A stretch of 35,377 nt of DNA, from positions 1 to 35,377 of the forward strand of contig CAMWMF010000019.1 in NCBI GenBank assembly GCA_947175335.1. The letters are read 5' to 3'. The notes beneath the pieces are model-generated. The model did not search any database and had not been told where the DNA came from. It worked only from the letters and a program-made list of their open reading frames with translations. Source of the stretch: an uncultured Clostridia bacterium (lineage in GTDB: Bacteria; Bacillota; Clostridia; Christensenellales; Pumilibacteraceae). Shown here in pieces: positions 7,450 through 14,680 of the stretch. Position 1 is the stretch's first letter; each line of letters opens with the position of its first letter. The position numbers were made by a program, and so were the translations under genes.

Positions 7450-8730
7450 TTATTTGCGAGTATTTATATACTTTTTGAATACCGAAAGCACTTCGTCTAT
7501 TATGCGCGAGTCCTCGCACTCGCACATTACGCGCACCTTAGGCTCCGTACCGGACATGCGCACTATAAGCCTGCCTATGCCCGACAGCCGCGTAGTGTAC
7601 TCCTCGACTAGGTCTATCATACCCTTTTCGTACATTATGGATTGATCGGCATACTCTGCTATCGCCTTTTGCGGGAAAAGGTTAAGCTCTATGAATTCGC
7701 CAAGCTTACCTTTTTTGAACAGCGTTTTGGTGAGGAACATACTCGACATTATGCCGTCGCCCGTCGTGGCCTGCGGGTAAACGATATAGTGTCCGCTCTG
7801 CTCGCCGCCGAGGTTATAGCCCTTTTTGAACATAAGGTCGCAAATATATTTGTCGCCGACGGGAGTGCGAACAAGCCGCCGCCCGTCCTTTTCCAGCCGC
7901 CGCTCCAACGCGGTATTGGATAGAATAGTGCCTACCATAACGTTGTCTTTTAGCGTCATTTCCCTGCCGATATTGTACAGCACGGAATCGCCGTCCATAA
8001 CCTTGCCGTCAAACACAAACGCAAGTCTGTCGGCGTCGCCGTCGTACGAAAAACCGAGCTTGTAGTCGGTACCTATCATGGAGTGGAGCACGTAGTCGGG
8101 ATGAAGCGCGCCGCAACCGCAGTTTATTTTTTCGCCGCGCAGCTTGTAGTTTTCTATTTCGACCGTCGCACCCAAGCGCTCGAACGCTTCCTTTGCGACG
8201 GTGGACGCCGCACCGTAGCCGCAGTCCAGCCACACTTTGGCGCCCGTCATATCGTAGTCCACCGTTTGCACAAGGTAGTCGATATACTGCTTTTGCGCGT
8301 CGGGAATTTCATGAACCGACCCGACGGCGCGTGCCTCGCTGGGATTTTCGATATAGTATTCTATACTGCCCTCTTGCTCCTCGCTGAGCTTGACGCCGTT
8401 GCCGTCGAATATCTTTATGCCGTTATACTCGGGCGGATTGTGCGACGCCGATATAACGATACCGCAAAGCGCGTTGTACTTGATTGCCATACGCGCTATC
8501 GCCGGTGTGGGAAGTATTCCCACCATCAATACCTCCGCGCCGCCGCGTTTAAGCCCGTCTATAAGCGCAGCCTGAATTTCCGGCCCGGACACACGCGTGT
8601 CACGCCCCACGACAACAATGCCTTTGCCGAAGTACGCCACAATGGCAAGCCCTACCTTGTAGGCCAAAGCTGCGTCAAGATTGTCGCCGTATTTTCCCCT
8701 TATACCGTCGGTACCGAAATATTTGCCCAT
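7450..8730 (-). CDS. glmM: Phosphoglucosamine mutase
   Basis: A 426-residue alpha-D-phosphohexomutase that converts glucosamine-6-phosphate to glucosamine-1-phosphate, the step after GlmS on the way to UDP-GlcNAc. Visible motifs: N-terminal YFGTDGIRG; the active phosphoserine loop ISASHNP (S96); metal loop DGDADR; sugar-specificity loop GEQSGH; and phosphate-binding RMSGTEPKVRV near the C-terminus. Start ATG 8730 has GGAG 6 nt upstream. It is transcribed divergently from the operon that carries glmS, so the two consecutive enzymes of the pathway share one intergenic control region of about 160 bp. It is slightly shorter than the usual 440-450 residues, but no motif is missing. Confidence 0.97.
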   Translation of the reverse strand: MGKYFGTDGIRGKYGDNLDAALAYKVGLAIVAYFGKGIVVVGRDTRVSGPEIQAALIDGLKRGGAEVLMVGILPTPAIARMAIKYNALCGIVISASHNPPEYNGIKIFDGNGVKLSEEQEGSIEYYIENPSEARAVGSVHEIPDAQKQYIDYLVQTVDYDMTGAKVWLDCGYGAASTVAKEAFERLGATVEIENYKLRGEKINCGCGALHPDYVLHSMIGTDYKLGFSYDGDADRLAFVFDGKVMDGDSVLYNIGREMTLKDNVMVGTILSNTALERRLEKDGRRLVRTPVGDKYICDLMFKKGYNLGGEQSGHYIVYPQATTGDGIMSSMFLTKTLFKKGKLGEFIELNLFPQKAIAEYADQSIMYEKGMIDLVEEYTTRLSGIGRLIVRMSGTEPKVRVMCECEDSRIIDEVLSVFKKYINTRK

Positions 8731-8777
8731 TTATGTCTCCGTTTTGCGCCATTATAGCGCATAAAATTCTAAAGTAA

Positions 8778-8806
8778 ATTATATACTACACAAACTTTCT
8801 TGTCAA
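8778..8806 (-). promoter_or_regulatory. Consensus sigma-A promoter of glmM
   Basis: On the minus strand: TTGACA (8806-8801), 17-bp spacer, TATAAT (8783-8778), a perfect consensus. The leader is about 40 nt and includes a short palindrome TGCGC-N7-GCGCA (8745-8761). Confidence 0.88.
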
Positions 8807-8853
8807 TATATATGCGCAAAATTTTCTATTTGCAAACATTTATTTATTAACGG

Positions 8854-8883
8854 TTGACATAACGGTTAAATATGGCTTATAAT
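8854..8883 (+). promoter_or_regulatory. Consensus sigma-A promoter, near-leaderless, of the 8892-11434 operon
   Basis: TTGACA (8854-8859), 18-bp spacer, TATAAT (8878-8883). The start codon begins 9 nt after the -10 box, so transcription should start at about 8890, at most 2 nt before ATG 8892. No ribosome site can fit. Confidence 0.85.
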
Positions 8884-8891
8884 ATAACGGT

Positions 8892-9593
8892 ATGAGTGAA
8901 TTTGTGCAAGGTATAGCCCAAGCAATGAACAACGCGCTCGGCGCACCGCTTAGCGTATTGTTACTGTCTATCATACCGATAGCCGAAGCACGGTTTGCCA
9001 TACCGTTCGGCATAAGCATGGGACTTTCGCCTATGGAAGCGTTCGGCTGGGCGTTTTTGGGTTCGTCGCTTATCGCGCCCATACTGCTGACAGTTTTTAT
9101 CCCCACCATAAACGCGCTGTCAAGAACAAAGTTTTTTTCCAAAATCGGCAAATTCTTGTACGACAAGTTTGAAAAAAAATCGCGCTCGCTCGCCGATACC
9201 GTTCAAGACGAACATATAAGCGACGGGACTAAAAAGCCGTTTATAACAAAAAGCGATCTTAAAAAGATGGGCGGCACGGCGCTGTTTGTAGCCGTTCCCC
9301 TGCCGCTGACGGGCGTGTGGACGGGCAGCGCGGTCGCTTCCATACTGAAAATCGGGTTTGTAAAATCGCTTATCGGCGTCGTTATCGGCAACGCCGTTGC
9401 GTGTGCGATAATCACGCTTATATCGTTTTTGTTCAAGGACTACGTCAACTATATCACGCTCGCGTTTTTTATAATTGCGGTAACTGTTGTGGTAGTACTT
9501 ATCATAAAACTTATATTGTATAAACCCAAAACCGACGGAGAAAATAAAGACACGATTTCCGCCGAAACCGACGAAACAACCAACAAAGATTAA
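8892..9593 (+). CDS. Small multidrug export family (Sm_multidrug_ex) membrane protein
   Basis: A 233-residue membrane protein matching the family of putative small multidrug exporters: an early segment IIPIAEARFAIPFGISMG and a central VAVPLPLTGVWTGS, each next to hydrophobic helices, then a hydrophilic acidic tail (last 30 residues). The family is defined by resemblance and its real substrate is not known; the name overstates what is established. Start ATG 8892 is chosen because it lies directly at the predicted transcription start of a perfect promoter; a second Met 12 codons in has no strong site either. glmS begins 14 nt after the stop, so this gene is the promoter-proximal member of the glmS operon, an unusual partner for it. 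Confidence 0.75.
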   Translation: MSEFVQGIAQAMNNALGAPLSVLLLSIIPIAEARFAIPFGISMGLSPMEAFGWAFLGSSLIAPILLTVFIPTINALSRTKFFSKIGKFLYDKFEKKSRSLADTVQDEHISDGTKKPFITKSDLKKMGGTALFVAVPLPLTGVWTGSAVASILKIGFVKSLIGVVIGNAVACAIITLISFLFKDYVNYITLAFFIIAVTVVVVLIIKLILYKPKTDGENKDTISAETDETTNKD

Positions 9594-9607
9594 GCAAGGA
9601 GTACACT

Positions 9608-11434
9608 ATGTGCGGAATTATAGGTTACGTGGGCGGCAAGCAGGCCGCGCCCGTTTTGCTTAAAGGACTGCAAAGATTAGAATACCGCGGCTACGATTCA
9701 AGCGGCATAGCGGTTATCGAGGACGCCCAAATAGGCGTTATCAAAACACGCGGCAAGGTTGCCACGCTGTGCGAAAAAGCCTCGGACGGCAAAGCCTTGA
9801 ACGGTAACATAGGCATAGGTCATACAAGATGGGCTACTCACGGCACGCCCAGCGATATAAATTCCCATCCCCACCTGTCGGCGGACGGGCGGTTTTGCAT
9901 TGTCCATAACGGCATAATAGAAAACTTTGCCGAGCTTAAAACCGAGCTTATAAATCACGGCTTGCCGTTTACCAGCGAAACGGACAGCGAAGTAATAGCT
10001 CAACTATTGCAGTATCTTTACGACGGCGATATGGTGTCCACCCTGCGCAATGTCATGGATAGACTTAGCGGTTCATATGCAGTGGGTATACTTTGCGCCG
10101 ACACGCCCGACATCCTGTACGCCATACGCAAAGACAATCCCCTCGTAATAGGCATAGGTCAAAACGAAAACTTTATCGCGTCAGACTTTGCGGCTACGCT
10201 CGAATATACTCACAGCTTTGTACAGTTGAACGACCGCGAGATCGCACGCCTAACCGCGCGCGCGGCTACCTTTTTCGACTGCAACGGCAACGCGCTTAAA
10301 AAGACGCCGTACAACGTGAACTGGGATATTTCCAGCGCAGAGAAAGGCGGTTATCCTCACTTTATGCTAAAAGAGGTTTACGAACAACCCAAAGCGATAA
10401 AAGACACGGTAAGCCCGCGCGTAAAGGGCGACAATATTGTACTTGACAAAGTGGACTTTTCGCCCAACAATGTAAACAGAATAAACCGCATCAATATAGT
10501 CGGCTGCGGCTCGGCGTACCACGCGGGAATCGTCGGCAAGCACTTTATCGAAAAATATTGCAGAATATCGGTAAACTGCGAGCTTGCCAGCGAATACGTT
10601 TACAGCGATCCCATAACCGACAACCGCACGCTTACCATCGTCATAAGTCAGAGCGGCGAAACGGCGGACTCCCTTGCCGCCCTCCGCCTTGCCAAAAAGC
10701 TCGGCTCGCACACCATTGCCATAGTCAACGTTTTGCACAGCGCCATAGCGCGCGAGGCGGACGACGTTCTTTACACCTACGCAGGTCCCGAAATATCGGT
10801 TTGCACGACAAAGGGCTACACTACGCAGGTGGCGGCGCTGTATTTGGTGGGACTTAAAATCGCCAAGGTCAAGCACGTAATTTCCGACGCGCGCTATTCC
10901 GAGCTGCTGAACGAGCTTACTCGCCTACCTGAAAAAATAACCGAAATTCTAAAAGATATAAACCAAATAAAGCAATATGCCGAAAGCTATGCCGAGCATA
11001 AATGCGTGTTCTTTATCGGCAGAAACACCGACTATGCCGCGTCGCTCGAAGGCGCGCTCAAGCTCAAAGAAATATCGTATATCCACGCCGAAGCGTACGC
11101 CGCCGGTGAGCTGAAACACGGCACGATATCGCTTATAGAAAAAGGCACAGTCACCCTTGCTCTCGTAACGCAGGAGGGACTGTATTCCAAAATGCTGTCC
11201 AACATAAAAGCGGTGCAATCGCGCGGCGGAACGGTGCTTGCCATATCGTCGCAAAAAAATAAACAAATCGGCGAGGAGGCTGACGGACTGCTTACTATCC
11301 CCGATTGCGACGACGACGTCACACCCGTACTCACCGCCGTTATATTGCAGGTGTTCGCCTACTACGTCGCCGCCAAGCGCGGTTGCGACATAGACAAACC
11401 GCGCAACCTCGCAAAATCGGTCACGGTAGAATAA
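9608..11434 (+). CDS. glmS: Glutamine--fructose-6-phosphate aminotransferase (isomerizing)
   Basis: A 608-residue enzyme that makes glucosamine-6-phosphate from fructose-6-phosphate and glutamine, the entry to amino-sugar and peptidoglycan precursors. The N-terminal glutaminase domain starts MCGIIGYVG, with Cys2 the nucleophile after Met removal, and continues with HTRWATHG and the HNGIIEN segment. Two SIS sugar-isomerase domains follow (SQSGETADS in the first), and the C-terminus ends KSVTVE as in the family. Length is standard. Start ATG 9608 has AAGGAG 6 nt upstream. Only 14 nt separate it from the preceding gene, leaving no room for a glmS ribozyme. A hairpin terminator follows, shared with murI coming the other way. 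Confidence 0.98.
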   Translation: MCGIIGYVGGKQAAPVLLKGLQRLEYRGYDSSGIAVIEDAQIGVIKTRGKVATLCEKASDGKALNGNIGIGHTRWATHGTPSDINSHPHLSADGRFCIVHNGIIENFAELKTELINHGLPFTSETDSEVIAQLLQYLYDGDMVSTLRNVMDRLSGSYAVGILCADTPDILYAIRKDNPLVIGIGQNENFIASDFAATLEYTHSFVQLNDREIARLTARAATFFDCNGNALKKTPYNVNWDISSAEKGGYPHFMLKEVYEQPKAIKDTVSPRVKGDNIVLDKVDFSPNNVNRINRINIVGCGSAYHAGIVGKHFIEKYCRISVNCELASEYVYSDPITDNRTLTIVISQSGETADSLAALRLAKKLGSHTIAIVNVLHSAIAREADDVLYTYAGPEISVCTTKGYTTQVAALYLVGLKIAKVKHVISDARYSELLNELTRLPEKITEILKDINQIKQYAESYAEHKCVFFIGRNTDYAASLEGALKLKEISYIHAEAYAAGELKHGTISLIEKGTVTLALVTQEGLYSKMLSNIKAVQSRGGTVLAISSQKNKQIGEEADGLLTIPDCDDDVTPVLTAVILQVFAYYVAAKRGCDIDKPRNLAKSVTVE

Positions 11435-11496
11435 TTAATTCGGAATTAAAAATGCAGAATTAAGAATTAAAAATAAGGTTGGTATTTTAAAAGTTA

Positions 11497-11527
11497 AAGC
11501 CCTCTTGTTTGAGAGGGCTTATTTTTT
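11497..11527 (+). terminator. Intrinsic terminator after glmS
   Basis: A perfect 9-bp stem AAGCCCTCT / AGAGGGCTT (11497-11505, 11512-11520) with a 6-nt loop, followed by ATTTTTT. It overlaps the murI stop codon on the other strand, where the downstream T tract is poorer. Confidence 0.88.
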
Positions 11528-12238
11528 ATATGTAGACAAAAATTTGATCGTGGGCGTATACTCGCCTTTTTTCGCCGTCAGTCCGGACAGCTCCAAGCAG
11601 TATTTGAGCCGCCGCGCCGCGCCCTCTGCACCGTCGTAGATTTTTATTTTGCCGTCGTATATTTCGCTTATCAAGCCGGATATGTAACTGTAATGCGAAC
11701 AGCCGAGTATAACAGCTTCCGCGTCGCCGTACTTTTCAAACACCTCGCATAAATACGGCTTAATTTTGCCTATATCGCCCTGATTGTCTTCTATAAGCTT
11801 GGCAAGCTTGGGCGAAGCGAGCGGCACCACCTTTTTGTCGCAGCTTTCCAACAGCCTGTGGAACCTATCCGAGGCGAAAGTCGCGTCGGTTACGAGTGCG
11901 ACGGCGTAGCCGTTTTTGCCCAGCTCCTTTACGCACGGCTTGACTGCCGGTTCCAGCCCTACCACCACGCGCGTACTGTACAGCGCGCGAATACGATCGA
12001 TTGCCGTGACGGTTGCGGTGTTACACGCTACTACCACCGCCTTGCAGTTCATCGCAAACAGTTTATCCGCACACGCAAACGCCGCTCGAGCTATATCGTC
12101 CTCCGGCTTGTTGCCGTACGGCATATTCGCCTCGTCGGCAAGATAAATAAAGCTTTCGTCAGGCAACAATGCGGTGCAGTATTTTAGCACGTTCAACCCG
12201 CCTACGCCGCTGTCAAACACTCCTATCGGTCTATGCAT
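11519..12238 (-). CDS. murI: Glutamate racemase
   Basis: A 239-residue cofactor-independent racemase that makes D-glutamate for peptidoglycan. Motifs in order: DSGVGGLNVLK at the N-terminus with the first catalytic-site Asp/Ser, MPYGNKP, the first catalytic cysteine in ACNTAT, and the second in GCSHY. It is about 20-25 residues shorter than usual, ending soon after the last domain helix. No clear ribosome site precedes ATG 12238; it starts 41 nt after the gpr stop on the same strand, so it may be read from gpr transcripts or have a weak promoter of its own (TATACA 9 nt upstream). The other members of this envelope group are nearby. Confidence 0.94.
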   Translation of the reverse strand: MHRPIGVFDSGVGGLNVLKYCTALLPDESFIYLADEANMPYGNKPEDDIARAAFACADKLFAMNCKAVVVACNTATVTAIDRIRALYSTRVVVGLEPAVKPCVKELGKNGYAVALVTDATFASDRFHRLLESCDKKVVPLASPKLAKLIEDNQGDIGKIKPYLCEVFEKYGDAEAVILGCSHYSYISGLISEIYDGKIKIYDGAEGAARRLKYCLELSGLTAKKGEYTPTIKFLSTYKK

Positions 12239-12279
12239 AACGTATCTTGTATATGCGCGGCGGTAGCGGTATGTTACAA

Positions 12280-13068
12280 TTACGCCCCCGCCGACCGACC
12301 GAACGAAAAGGCATTGTTTATCGCGCCCGCGATTATGCTTGCGCAGTCCTCCACAAGTATATCCACGTCCTTAGGCGTTACAATCATGTCGCAGCGGGGC
12401 TCGGCGTCGCACGAACAGTAGTCGCGCACTATCGTTGACGAATACACGACAAGAGGCACTCCCACCGACACCGTGCGTATGCCGAGCGTGCGCTCGTCCA
12501 GTCTGCGTCTGTGGTTTTCCACTCCGCTCCCCGGCGTTATGCCGCTGTCCGTCACCTGAAACGCCGTGGCGATCCGGTTTGCCGCCGCGGCGGTGAGCGC
12601 GTCCACCACCACAATAACGTCGGGCTTTACCCTGTCCGCAACGGCCGAAATTATATCGAAGCTCTCTATGCCCGTCATTCCCAGCACGTTGGGCGTGAGC
12701 GCGCACAGATACTTGTTATCGCCGTTTAGGTGACGGTTGACGCACAACCGCTTGAACACCCTATCGCCCAGCGCGTCGGCGGTCAAGTCGGGATTACCCA
12801 GCCCCACCGCCATAACCCTGCCACAGCCGTTGCAATAGCTTTTTAGGCAAGATGAAAGCGCGTCAATAACGCGTTTATATTGATTGTTCTCGCCTTTGAC
12901 GACGGCGGTAGTTTCCAGTGTGGCGTACTTTCCGCACGGCTTGCCGAGCTGTTTGGACATAGTCTCGTCCACGTTAACCTCGTAGTACTTGATAAGTCCG
13001 TCGTCCTTATTGTGCTTATGCTTGCAAAATTCCACCGCCATGTCGGTATAAACAGCGTATTTATCCAT
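12280..13068 (-). CDS. gpr: Germination protease (spore protease GPR)
   Basis: A 262-residue aspartic-type protease that degrades small acid-soluble spore proteins when the spore germinates. Family motifs: N-terminal YTDMAVE (the region cleaved in maturation), GLGNPDLTADALGDRV, TGIESFDII, VVVDALTAAAANRI, and ITPGSGVENHRRRLDERTLGI. Two aspartates in the GLGN and VDAL segments match the proposed catalytic pair. The start at ATG 13068 (MDKYAVYTDM) matches the family; the frame upstream to 13368 only mirrors rpsT. The gene is divergent from rpsT, an arrangement also found in Bacillus. It is shorter than the about 370 residues of Bacillus GPR. No ribosome site is visible, and I could not find a convincing forespore promoter. 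Its presence says the organism forms spores. Confidence 0.93.
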   Translation of the reverse strand: MDKYAVYTDMAVEFCKHKHNKDDGLIKYYEVNVDETMSKQLGKPCGKYATLETTAVVKGENNQYKRVIDALSSCLKSYCNGCGRVMAVGLGNPDLTADALGDRVFKRLCVNRHLNGDNKYLCALTPNVLGMTGIESFDIISAVADRVKPDVIVVVDALTAAAANRIATAFQVTDSGITPGSGVENHRRRLDERTLGIRTVSVGVPLVVYSSTIVRDYCSCDAEPRCDMIVTPKDVDILVEDCASIIAGAINNAFSFGRSAGA

Positions 13069-13119
13069 AAAAATATTGTTTGTAAAAGAAAAAAATTTAA
13101 TCGTAAACCCGACAAACAG

Positions 13120-13148
13120 TTGCAAAAACCGTTTTAGTGTGTTATAAT
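13120..13148 (+). promoter_or_regulatory. Sigma-A promoter of rpsT
   Basis: TTGCAA (13120-13125), 17-bp spacer, perfect TATAAT (13143-13148). It gives a leader of about 35 nt with AAAGGAG before the GTG start at 13190. Confidence 0.85.
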
Positions 13149-13189
13149 TGTATGGCAAATAGAAAAACGGCGATAAAAGGAGTAAAATC

Positions 13190-13723
13190 GTGCCTAACAT
13201 TAAATCCGCTAAAAAGCGCGTACTTATTACAAAAAAGAAAAATGCTCGCAACCGTTCCGACCGCTCTAAGGTCAACAACGCAATCAAGGCATTTAACAAA
13301 GCTATCGATTCGGCTAACATCGAAGAAGCAGAACGCTTGCTTCCCCTTACCATGTCGATTATCGACAAGGGCGTTACCGCAGGTATTCTTCACAAGAACG
13401 CTGCCGCCAACAAGAAATCGGCGCTCAGCAAACGAATCAGCGATATCAAGAGCGGCAAGGTAACCGTCACAGTCAAAAAGGACAACAAGACCATTGCTGC
13501 CGAAAAAGCTCGTGCCGCTAAGGAAGCACGCGAGGCCGCTCGTGCCGAATTCCGCGCCAAACAGCAAGAGAAGGAAGCGGACAAGGCCGAACAGAAAAAG
13601 AAAAAGGCTACCAAAGAAAAAGAAAAGGTAGAAAAGGTCGAGGAAGAAAAGCCCAAAAAAGAAAAGGCTACCAAAAAGACCAAAAAGGCCGAGACCGCCG
13701 AAGAAGCGCCCAAAGCCGAATAA
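13190..13723 (+). CDS. rpsT: Ribosomal protein S20 with a long C-terminal extension
   Basis: The first 85-90 residues are an ordinary bS20: PNIKSAKKRV start, basic helices, and TAGILHKNAAANKKSALSKR near the end of the conserved core. S20 binds 16S rRNA in the 30S body. The gene continues for about 90 more residues, all Lys, Glu and Ala with blocks such as KKKKATKEKEK, then ends AEEAPKAE; normal S20 lacks this. The reading frame is uninterrupted and the terminator follows directly, so it is a real extension and not a readthrough error. The start is GTG 13190 with AAGGAG 7 nt upstream. It is divergent from gpr. Confidence 0.95.
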   Translation: MPNIKSAKKRVLITKKKNARNRSDRSKVNNAIKAFNKAIDSANIEEAERLLPLTMSIIDKGVTAGILHKNAAANKKSALSKRISDIKSGKVTVTVKKDNKTIAAEKARAAKEAREAARAEFRAKQQEKEADKAEQKKKKATKEKEKVEKVEEEKPKKEKATKKTKKAETAEEAPKAE

Positions 13724-13737
13724 TTTATTAAATATTA

Positions 13738-13767
13738 AATCGCTCCCCTATCGGGAGCGATTTTTTA
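13738..13767 (+). terminator. Intrinsic terminator after rpsT
   Basis: A perfect 10-bp stem AATCGCTCCC / GGGAGCGATT (13738-13747, 13753-13762) with a 5-nt loop, ending in a run of T. Confidence 0.93.
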
Positions 13768-13773
13768 TTTCGC

Positions 13774-13810
13774 GTGTTTACTTATGTGATTCGTTTTTTG
13801 TTACACCCGC
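13774..13810. repeat. Dispersed intergenic repeat, copy 1
   Basis: 37 nt from GTGTTTACT to GTTACACCCGC; near-identical to 17783-17818 (one gap and a few changes, with 20 identical bases ending in ACACCCGC). Both copies are followed within about 60 nt by an AATTC-rich stretch at the 3' end of a leftward gene. Confidence 0.7.
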
Positions 13811-13885
13811 AAATTGCTTGCTAATAAAAATTGCTTAACGCTACTCTACTCTGCGTAACGATAAGCAATCAATAGTTCTTAATTC

Positions 13886-14497
13886 TTAATTATCATCGTC
13901 GTCCATAATAACGCCCAGCTCGCGCATTATGTCCTTTAAGTCCTCTTTGGGATGAAGCGCCTCGGCAAAGGAAAATCCTGCGGGCGACCTGTCCGTGTAT
14001 TCGTCGTCGACTGCCGCACTCGCCTCCTGCCCTTCGTCGCCGTCATCGTCCTCTTCGTCCAGCGACTGCTGCAAGCGCTCGCGTTCCTTTTCGTACTGAC
14101 CTTCTATGTCCCCCGCACGCGACAGCACTTCTGAGATTTTTCGGTTTACCTTGCTCGCTTCGACAAGCTCGTCGTCCAACGGGTACGCGGCAATAATTTG
14201 ATTGTAATACGACTGCCATTTTTCGTGAAAGCTTTTAAGCTGCGCTATTTCCTGATTGTACTTAATCAGCGACACGCGCTCGATATCGTCCGCCTTTTTC
14301 AGCGCGGAAGTTATCGCCTTGTACACAAGCGCTTTTTGGCTCTCGTACTGAGCGATCTTACTCTCCGCGTCGGCAAGGCTTTTTTTCAGTTCGTCAATGC
14401 GTTCGCGCTGACGAAGCATCGTGCTTTCACATTCGCTGCGCGTCGCCTCTACATAGTTATCCAAATCGGTTTGGGTGTATTTCTTTTTGCCCTTCAT
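13886..14497 (-). CDS. Coiled-coil protein of unknown function
   Basis: A 203-residue soluble protein. Residues about 10-145 are strongly helical with coiled-coil spacing (ECESTMLRQRERIDELKKSL onward). Then comes an acidic linker (DEEDDDGDEG) and a short C-terminal motif FSFAEALHPKEDLKDIMREL that ends in four Asp and an Asn. The shape recalls DivIVA/GpsB-type or other cell-division coiled coils, with a linker and terminal docking peptide, but no defining motif is present and I do not assign it. ATG 14497 follows GAGAAGGAA. It stands alone between the rpsT terminator and the palindromic element after pncB. Confidence 0.75.
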   Translation of the reverse strand: MKGKKKYTQTDLDNYVEATRSECESTMLRQRERIDELKKSLADAESKIAQYESQKALVYKAITSALKKADDIERVSLIKYNQEIAQLKSFHEKWQSYYNQIIAAYPLDDELVEASKVNRKISEVLSRAGDIEGQYEKERERLQQSLDEEDDDGDEGQEASAAVDDEYTDRSPAGFSFAEALHPKEDLKDIMRELGVIMDDDDN

Positions 14498-14592
14498 TTC
14501 CTTCTCTCTTATTTATTCTTTGTAGGCTTTTGTACTAATATTATTTGAGGAGTATTTTTGCTTGCTCGCAATAGCAAAAATGCGACGAAAAC

Positions 14593-14680
14593 AAATTTGG
14601 TGTAATACACGCTGCTTGCAGCGAAATAGCGTGAAAAACACGCTATTTCAGAGCTTGCTCTGGTGTATAATACCAAATTT
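14593..14680. repeat. 88-nt cloverleaf-like palindromic element
   Basis: Outer 18-nt arms (14593-14610 and 14663-14680) are complementary at 16 of 18 positions. Inside are a 5-bp hairpin GCTGC-TT-GCAGC, a perfect 11-bp hairpin GAAATAGCGTG / CACGCTATTTC (14622-14632, 14638-14648) around AAAAA, and a second 5-bp hairpin AGAGC-TT-GCTCT. The far arm touches the pncB stop codon. On the minus strand it may stop pncB transcription; its symmetry also resembles a REP- or MITE-like mobile palindrome. Another hairpin, TTTTTGCT-N10-AGCAAAAA, lies at 14555-14580. Confidence 0.75.

Noticed and set aside
9594-9607. glmS ribozyme upstream of glmS
   Set aside because: Only 14 nt separate glmS from the previous gene, far less than the ribozyme needs, and no core motif is present.
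12280-13368. Longer gpr frame starting at 13368
   Set aside because: The first 100 codons run antisense to rpsT and its promoter and lack family similarity; MDKYAVYTDM at 13068 matches known GPR N-termini.
13375-13723. rpsT extension as a frameshift or fusion error
   Set aside because: The frame is continuous, the low-complexity tail is coherent, and a strong terminator follows the stop within 15 nt.
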